Below, in pieces: positions 6,066-10,108 of a stretch of DNA of 10,108 bases; within the stretch, counting starts at the first letter, position 1, and every line of letters begins with the position of its first letter. The DNA is from VGEM01 sp033764265. GTDB lineage: Bacteria; Pseudomonadota; Alphaproteobacteria; Rhodospirillales; Rhodospirillaceae. The notes under the pieces were generated by a model, which was not told the DNA's origin, made no database searches, and was given only the letters and a program-made list of their open reading frames with translations. Both the position numbers and the translations under genes were made by a program. The stretch is taken from positions 1-10,108 of the forward strand of contig JANRJB010000355.1 in the NCBI GenBank assembly GCA_033764265.1, read 5' to 3'.

Positions 6066-7094
6066 ATGCCGACACCCTCGACGATGGACGACGGCGACCT
6101 GTTTTTCGAGCTGCCGCTCAACCGCTGGCCGCTGTTCGAAAACCAGTCGCTGGCCAAGTCGAAGCTGGTGCTGCGCTACGACCTGGTGGCGCAACTCGAC
6201 ATGTTCAACGCCGAGGGCACCGGGCTCGGCCTGCGCGACCCGTATTCGGCCGCGCGCGAAATCCGCATGACCCCGCGCGACCGCAAGCGCCTCGCCGCGC
6301 TGATCGACGCTGGCAGCTACGATGTCTACTCGACCCGCGCCGCGCTCTCCACGCTGCTCAGCGACGAAGAACTGAACGCCATCAGGATTCCGGAAGACGA
6401 TCAGGCCAAGCTGCAGATCTATCTCAACGCCTATTCGCGCGGACTGCTGGCCGTGCTCCTGGACGGCACCGACATCGCCATCACTTCGCGCTCGTCGCTG
6501 GCTTCGGTCCTGCAGGGCGAAGCGCGCGAACAGGTGCTGGTCAACGTGCAGAACATCGCCAAGCGGCTCGGTATCGTGCCCGGCGACCTGGTGTTCTACA
6601 TCAGCCGGCTGGCCGAGATGATCCTGGCGATTTCATACTTCCGCCGTGTGTTCGAACTGATGATCCCGAACATGCAGGCGCTTCTGAAATTCGTGAAGAA
6701 GCTGCACGACACCCAAGGCGTCGACATGCGCTTTCCCGGCCTCAAGCGCGACACCGACGCGGTGATCGGCCGCGGGCGCGACACCATGGTGTTCCTCAAG
6801 CAGTATTTCCGGCACTTCACCCGCGTCGAGGACTTCTTCGAGACCATCACGCCGGAAAAGTTCCAGCGCCTGAGCATCGCGGTCAACGTCCACTATCGCG
6901 CGATCGGGCTGTTGATCTGCTTCTGGCAGATCCGCATCGACCAGTGGCGGCGCAAGTTCGCCAACGTGAAGGGCGAGGCGCGCACCGGCACGCTCGAGCA
7001 GCGCTACAATTTCTTCAAGGAAGTGATCGACGTGTGCCAGGACCGGCTGACCGAGCCCCTTGAGCACATGCGCGGGGCCGAGATACATATTTAG
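6066..7094 (+). CDS. Conserved-looking cytoplasmic protein of unknown function, 342 aa
   Basis: I do not recognise the family. The 342-residue product has no signal peptide and no clear membrane segment; LVFYISRLAEMILAISYF (175-192) is hydrophobic but has charges that favour a buried or amphipathic helix. It appears mostly alpha-helical. Notable parts are an aromatic N-terminus (FFELPLNRWPLFENQ, 13-27), an acidic stretch at 99-113, a highly basic/aromatic 237-261 (RGRDTMVFLKQYFRHF then VEDFFETI) and WQIRIDQWRRKF at 287-298. Codon use matches the neighbours, and the long frame with balanced amino-acid composition indicates a real gene. The start ATG at 6066 follows AAGG by 9 nt; an in-frame ATG at 6084 is an alternative, and the frame's extension back to 5835 overlaps the neighbour's promoter and is unlikely. 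The secreted TPR gene begins 27 nt downstream. Confidence 0.82.
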   Translation: MPTPSTMDDGDLFFELPLNRWPLFENQSLAKSKLVLRYDLVAQLDMFNAEGTGLGLRDPYSAAREIRMTPRDRKRLAALIDAGSYDVYSTRAALSTLLSDEELNAIRIPEDDQAKLQIYLNAYSRGLLAVLLDGTDIAITSRSSLASVLQGEAREQVLVNVQNIAKRLGIVPGDLVFYISRLAEMILAISYFRRVFELMIPNMQALLKFVKKLHDTQGVDMRFPGLKRDTDAVIGRGRDTMVFLKQYFRHFTRVEDFFETITPEKFQRLSIAVNVHYRAIGLLICFWQIRIDQWRRKFANVKGEARTGTLEQRYNFFKEVIDVCQDRLTEPLEHMRGAEIHI

Positions 7095-7121
7095 GCAGTT
7101 ACGCAAAGCAAGGAGACTGTC

Positions 7122-7784
7122 ATGGCACGAGCAATCGTCATCGCGGCGCTGCTGGCGGCGTGGGCGACGCAGGGCAGCGCGGCCGATCACGGCGTGAAGC
7201 TGGGCGACCGGCCGGGGGTGAAACCGGGCGAGACGCCGTGGTGGTCGCAGGAGGTGACCGAGTGTGACCGCCAGGCCTCGCACGGCGACGATCCGTGGCA
7301 CGTGGCGCCCGACCGCGCGCGCAAGGACATGGACTTCGAAAAGGCCATCGCCGCCTGCCAGGAGGCGGTGAAGCAAGACCCCGACAATCCGCGCCTCAAC
7401 TACCTGATGGGCCGGCTGTACGGCTACAGCGGTCAGTGGCAGAAGGCGATGCCGTACCGGCTGAAGGCGGTCGAGGGGCGCTATCCGCAGTCGCTGTTCG
7501 TGATCGGCTGGCTGTACCTGTCGGGCGAGACCATCGACGAGAAGAACCCGTGCAAGACCGTGGTGATGTGGCGCGAGGCGGCCAAGCTTGAACGACTGGC
7601 GGCGCTGGTCGGCCTGCCGCACTATTACAAGAAAGGCGCGTTCGACGGCTGCGGCGTGGAGATTCCGACCCACGAGATGATCGGCTACCTGGATGCCGCC
7701 GCGCGCCTGACCAAGGGCGATTTCTACAACGGCCTGTTGATCGCCGAACTGCGCGCCGACCTGCTCAACACCGCCGGGCAGTAA
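7122..7784 (+). CDS. Secreted TPR/Sel1-like repeat protein
   Basis: A 220-residue protein with a clear Sec signal peptide: a short basic start, the hydrophobic IVIAALLAAWA and a cleavage site after A-x-A near residue 20. There is no lipobox cysteine, so the mature protein is probably soluble in the periplasm. Residues 64-137 contain helix pairs of TPR type (FEKAIAACQEAVKQDPDNP, then LMGRLYGYSGQW with KAMPYRLKAVEG), followed by a Sel1-like LFVIGWLYLSGE and MWREAAKL. Four cysteines (48, 79, 144, 177) remain after cleavage, an even number that permits two disulfides. Such proteins usually act as scaffolds for protein contacts; the partner is unknown. The start is fixed by AAGGAG at 7110-7115, 6 nt before the ATG. 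It follows the 342-residue gene by 27 nt with no terminator between, so they are likely cotranscribed. Confidence 0.86.
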   Translation: MARAIVIAALLAAWATQGSAADHGVKLGDRPGVKPGETPWWSQEVTECDRQASHGDDPWHVAPDRARKDMDFEKAIAACQEAVKQDPDNPRLNYLMGRLYGYSGQWQKAMPYRLKAVEGRYPQSLFVIGWLYLSGETIDEKNPCKTVVMWREAAKLERLAALVGLPHYYKKGAFDGCGVEIPTHEMIGYLDAAARLTKGDFYNGLLIAELRADLLNTAGQ

Positions 7785-7797
7785 ATGAAAGAAAAAC

Positions 7798-7845
7798 CAA
7801 TGGGGTCGGAGTAAATTGAAAAAGCAATTTACTCCGACCCCATTG
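7798..7845 (-). terminator. Perfect 21-bp hairpin with REP-like core; probable terminator of the TonB receptor gene
   Basis: Two 21-bp arms (7798-7818 and 7825-7845) are exact reverse complements around a 6-nt loop AAAAAG. Read on the minus strand the hairpin begins 7 nt after the receptor's stop and is followed by GTTTTTC, which fits an intrinsic terminator. On the plus strand no T-tract follows, so it is a poor terminator for the TPR gene. The arms contain GGGGTCGGAGT, a core I associate with REP-type elements of proteobacteria, so it may be a REP/REPIN copy recruited as a terminator; that identification is from memory and inference. Confidence 0.75.
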
Positions 7846-7852
7846 AACTTCA

Positions 7853-9979
7853 TCAGAAGGTGCCGCGTAGGCGCAGTGTGATGAATTCCTTCTGCAAGGC
7901 GCGGCGGTTCTCGGTCTGCAGCACGCGGCCGTCGGCCTGGCTGACGGCGTAGGCGACGCGGTCGCGCACCGTGGCGGCATTCAGCACGTTGCCGAACAGC
8001 GTGCGGAAGATCAGGCCGTAGCCGATATCCTGCTCGATGAAAATCCGCAGATCGGCCTGGGTGAAGTTGCGGTCGAACTTGGAAAAGTCGCTCTCGATCG
8101 ACGGGCCGTTGCGGTTGAACTCGAAACCGAATGAGGTGCCGATCGAGCGGATGTCCTGCTGGTAGGTCATCTTCCATTCCGAGGTCGGTTGCTTGCCGAA
8201 GCGGCGCGACCGGCCGGTGAAGGCGTCGGTGACCTTCGAATCCTGCAACAGGTACGAGCCCGAGAACACCGCGTCGAACAGGTCGAAGCTGGCCAGCTTG
8301 AAGCTCCATTCCACCTGGCCGCCGTAGGTATCGCCGCTGCCCAGATTGCCGGGCCCGGAAATCAGGGGGCCGAGCGGCACCTCGTCGTTGACGTCGTTGA
8401 CGCGCTTGTAGAAGCCGCGCAACTGCACCAGGCCGGCGTTGTCGGCCAGCCGGTGCTCGACGCCCAGTTCGAACGCCCAGGCTTTTTCCGGCACCAGGTT
8501 GGGGTTGCCGGCCACCACCTCGTCGTCCTCGCGGATGAAGCTCGCGGCGAAGTCCTCGAACCTGAGCTGGCCGACATCGCGCACGAACGAGCCGAACAGC
8601 CGCGTCGTCGGGGCGATGTTGTACCAGACGTTCAGGCTGGGCTTGATGTAGTGCAGCGAGCGGCTGTCGGTGATGTCGTTGCCGCGCTGCGAGAGCTTGG
8701 AGAATTCCGCCGCCAGCCCCGGCTCGATTTCAAGGCCCGGCGTCGGCTTGAAGGTGTAGGACGAGAATACCTCGGCGCGGTCCTCGGTGATGCGGGTGTC
8801 GCTGTTGAACACCGGCAGGTCGACGCGCCGGCCACCGACGATCGAAAAGAAATCGAGGTCCTTGTCGAGCGTGGTGATCGCGCCCTCGACGCCGATCTCC
8901 AGCTTCTGCGTCTCGCCGATGTCGCGCTGGAAAGTGCCGCGGACGATTTTCTCCACCGTGTGCTCGTCGCGCCCGTCGCCGCCGGTCTGGGCCTCGGGCG
9001 TCACCGCGAAATTGAAGATCTCGCTGTCGGTGCGGATCGAGTTGTCGGAATAGACGGCGAAGCCGAGCAATTTGCTTTTCGCGCCGAGCGGCACGGTCAC
9101 ATCGCTGGTGATCTCGAACTTGCGCTCGCGGCCTTCGGTGATGTCGCGGATCGCCGACAGGCGCGTCTCGCCGCCGGGGGTGAAGCGGAAGAACTCGATG
9201 TTGTCGTTGTCGTCGTAGGGCGCGTAGAGGCCGAAGGCGCTCAACTGCACGGTCGTGCCGCCGTCGAACGCATAGGTGAAGCGGCTGCGGCCGGTGTAGT
9301 TGGGCCGCTCGCGGTTGCGGTTCTCGAACTGGCGGGCGATCGGCGCGCCGGCCGGATTCAAGATGCGGTCATTGACTTTCTGCAGCTGAAAGCGCGCCAG
9401 GCTTTCGAGGCCGATGGTGAAGCCGAGCGGCCCGGCGGTGTAGTTGTACGAGATGTTGCCCGACGGATGGACCTGGCCGGGCATGAAGAACACCGCGCCC
9501 AGCGCATAGGCGCCCGAGCCGCTGCCGGCGTCGTCGCTTTTCAGCACGATGTTGACCACGCGGCCGCTGATCGCGCTGTCGATCTGCTTGACGTTGCCGC
9601 TGATCACCTCGATGCGCACCACCTGGTTGGCCGGCAGCCGCTCCAGGTAGTCCGACACGTCGGTATCCTTGCCGGTCGAGCGGCGGCCGTTGATCAGCAC
9701 CTGGTCGGTGTCCGAGCGCATGCCGCGCCGTTCCTCGGTGTCCTGGAAGCGATTGCCGAGCACGCCGGTCATGCCGGGAATGCGGTCCAGCATGTCTTTC
9801 GCGGTCAGCACGTTATAGGCGGCGAAGAACGCCTGATCGTAGACGGTAACGCCGCCCTCGGTCGCGGCGGCGTCCACCTCGGGCGGCTGGGCCGCAGACT
9901 GGGCAAGCACAGGCGCCGACCACGAAACAACGGCGGCGACGGCGGCCGCCCGCATCATCGAAACACCCGCTGAATTCAC
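7853..9979 (-). CDS. TonB-dependent outer-membrane receptor
   Basis: A 708-residue protein if it begins at GTG 9979. Signal peptide: MMR followed by a hydrophobic alanine/valine run, cleaved after VLA (about residue 26). GVTVYD at 43-48 may be the TonB box. The plug domain follows: DMLDRIPGM (62-70), RGMRSDTDQVLINGRR (85-100), LERLPANQVVRIEVI (112-126) and VVNIVLK (141-147). About 560 residues of beta-barrel then end in LRLRGTF, with the terminal Phe recognised by the barrel-assembly machinery. No STN signalling domain precedes the plug, so it probably does not signal to an anti-sigma factor. The ligand (siderophore, sugar or other) is not evident and no transport partner is adjacent. GTG 9979 is preferred because GAGGAC (9988-9983) lies 3 nt upstream; ATG 9958 or 9955 have weaker sites. 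It converges with the TPR gene. Confidence 0.9.
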   Translation of the reverse strand: MNSAGVSMMRAAAVAAVVSWSAPVLAQSAAQPPEVDAAATEGGVTVYDQAFFAAYNVLTAKDMLDRIPGMTGVLGNRFQDTEERRGMRSDTDQVLINGRRSTGKDTDVSDYLERLPANQVVRIEVISGNVKQIDSAISGRVVNIVLKSDDAGSGSGAYALGAVFFMPGQVHPSGNISYNYTAGPLGFTIGLESLARFQLQKVNDRILNPAGAPIARQFENRNRERPNYTGRSRFTYAFDGGTTVQLSAFGLYAPYDDNDNIEFFRFTPGGETRLSAIRDITEGRERKFEITSDVTVPLGAKSKLLGFAVYSDNSIRTDSEIFNFAVTPEAQTGGDGRDEHTVEKIVRGTFQRDIGETQKLEIGVEGAITTLDKDLDFFSIVGGRRVDLPVFNSDTRITEDRAEVFSSYTFKPTPGLEIEPGLAAEFSKLSQRGNDITDSRSLHYIKPSLNVWYNIAPTTRLFGSFVRDVGQLRFEDFAASFIREDDEVVAGNPNLVPEKAWAFELGVEHRLADNAGLVQLRGFYKRVNDVNDEVPLGPLISGPGNLGSGDTYGGQVEWSFKLASFDLFDAVFSGSYLLQDSKVTDAFTGRSRRFGKQPTSEWKMTYQQDIRSIGTSFGFEFNRNGPSIESDFSKFDRNFTQADLRIFIEQDIGYGLIFRTLFGNVLNAATVRDRVAYAVSQADGRVLQTENRRALQKEFITLRLRGTF

Positions 9980-10088
9980 GCCGTCCTCGATGCTGTTGAG
10001 ATGACTTTCGGGCCGCCGTTTGGCGCGCGCACCATTCAACGTGGCGGGGAAAGATGCAAGGGGTTCGGCACGCACGATTGGTCAGCGG

Positions 10089-10108
10089 ACGCCGCGCCGG
10101 CGCGGCGT
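10089..10108. repeat. Perfect 20-bp GC-rich palindrome at the window edge
   Basis: ACGCCGCGCCGGCGCGGCGT equals its own reverse complement. It lies about 110 bp upstream of the receptor start and stops exactly at the window end, so its full extent is unknown. It may be the stem of a terminator for a gene outside the window or a protein-binding site. Confidence 0.6.

Noticed and set aside
5824..6075. An 84-residue N-terminal extension of the GGDEF protein from an upstream ATG
   Set aside because: The added part is Arg/Pro/His-rich, has no domain, and would overlap the start of the divergent gene at 6066.
7785..7814. A nine-codon frame MKEKPMGSE directly after the TPR gene's stop
   Set aside because: It lacks its own ribosome site and runs into the hairpin arm. 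It is most simply a chance frame.
8189..9973. A 594-codon open frame on the plus strand opposite the TonB receptor
   Set aside because: Its composition is that of a shadow frame (Ala, Val, Arg, His), and the other strand encodes a complete signal peptide, plug and barrel.

Overview
The window is a GC-rich (about two-thirds G+C) chromosomal segment of a Gram-negative bacterium. Outer-membrane and periplasmic proteins (a TonB-dependent receptor, a lipoprotein, a signal-peptide TPR protein), Shine-Dalgarno sites of the AAGGAG type and a c-di-GMP response regulator all fit a proteobacterium. I lean towards the betaproteobacteria (Oxalobacteraceae/Massilia-like) from the general character of the proteins and the GGGGTCGGAGT hairpin, but I cannot prove this from the sequence alone. 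There are no rRNA or tRNA genes, no CRISPR array, no recognisable transposase and no phage genes.

Layout, left to right. (1) 1-742, minus: a proline/alanine-rich outer-membrane lipoprotein cut by the left edge, with a TPAP minisatellite and what looks like the start of a SHOCT-type C-terminal motif. (2) 866-2560, plus: a two-gene operon of atypical short-chain dehydrogenases (an NAD(P)H-binding protein with a possible export signal, then an NmrA-like protein). (3) 2581-4148: two toxin-antitoxin modules with PIN-domain toxins, placed back to back and diverging. The minus-strand pair is a COG1569-type PIN toxin followed by a ribbon-helix-helix antitoxin. The plus-strand pair is VapBC-like. Between them lies a 21-codon relic matching the 3' end of the NmrA-like gene, so the minus-strand module is bracketed by a 63-bp imperfect direct repeat. 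(4) 4159-5823, minus: a response regulator with Hpt, degenerate receiver, canonical receiver and active GGDEF domains. (5) 6066-7784, plus: a two-gene unit of an unrecognised 342-residue cytoplasmic protein and a secreted TPR/Sel1-like protein, divergent from the GGDEF gene. (6) 7798-7845: a perfect 21-bp inverted repeat with a REP-like core, which probably also terminates the gene that follows on the minus strand. (7) 7853-9979, minus: a TonB-dependent outer-membrane receptor. (8) A perfect 20-bp GC palindrome ends the window.

The genes do not form one pathway. Most of the window is ordinary housekeeping and accessory sequence. The parts that deserve attention are the paired divergent PIN modules with the gene relic between them, their operator-like palindromes, the leaderless-looking vapB transcript, the REP-like hairpin, and the uncharacterised gene opposite the c-di-GMP regulator. 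I did not find a clear case for a wholly new system.
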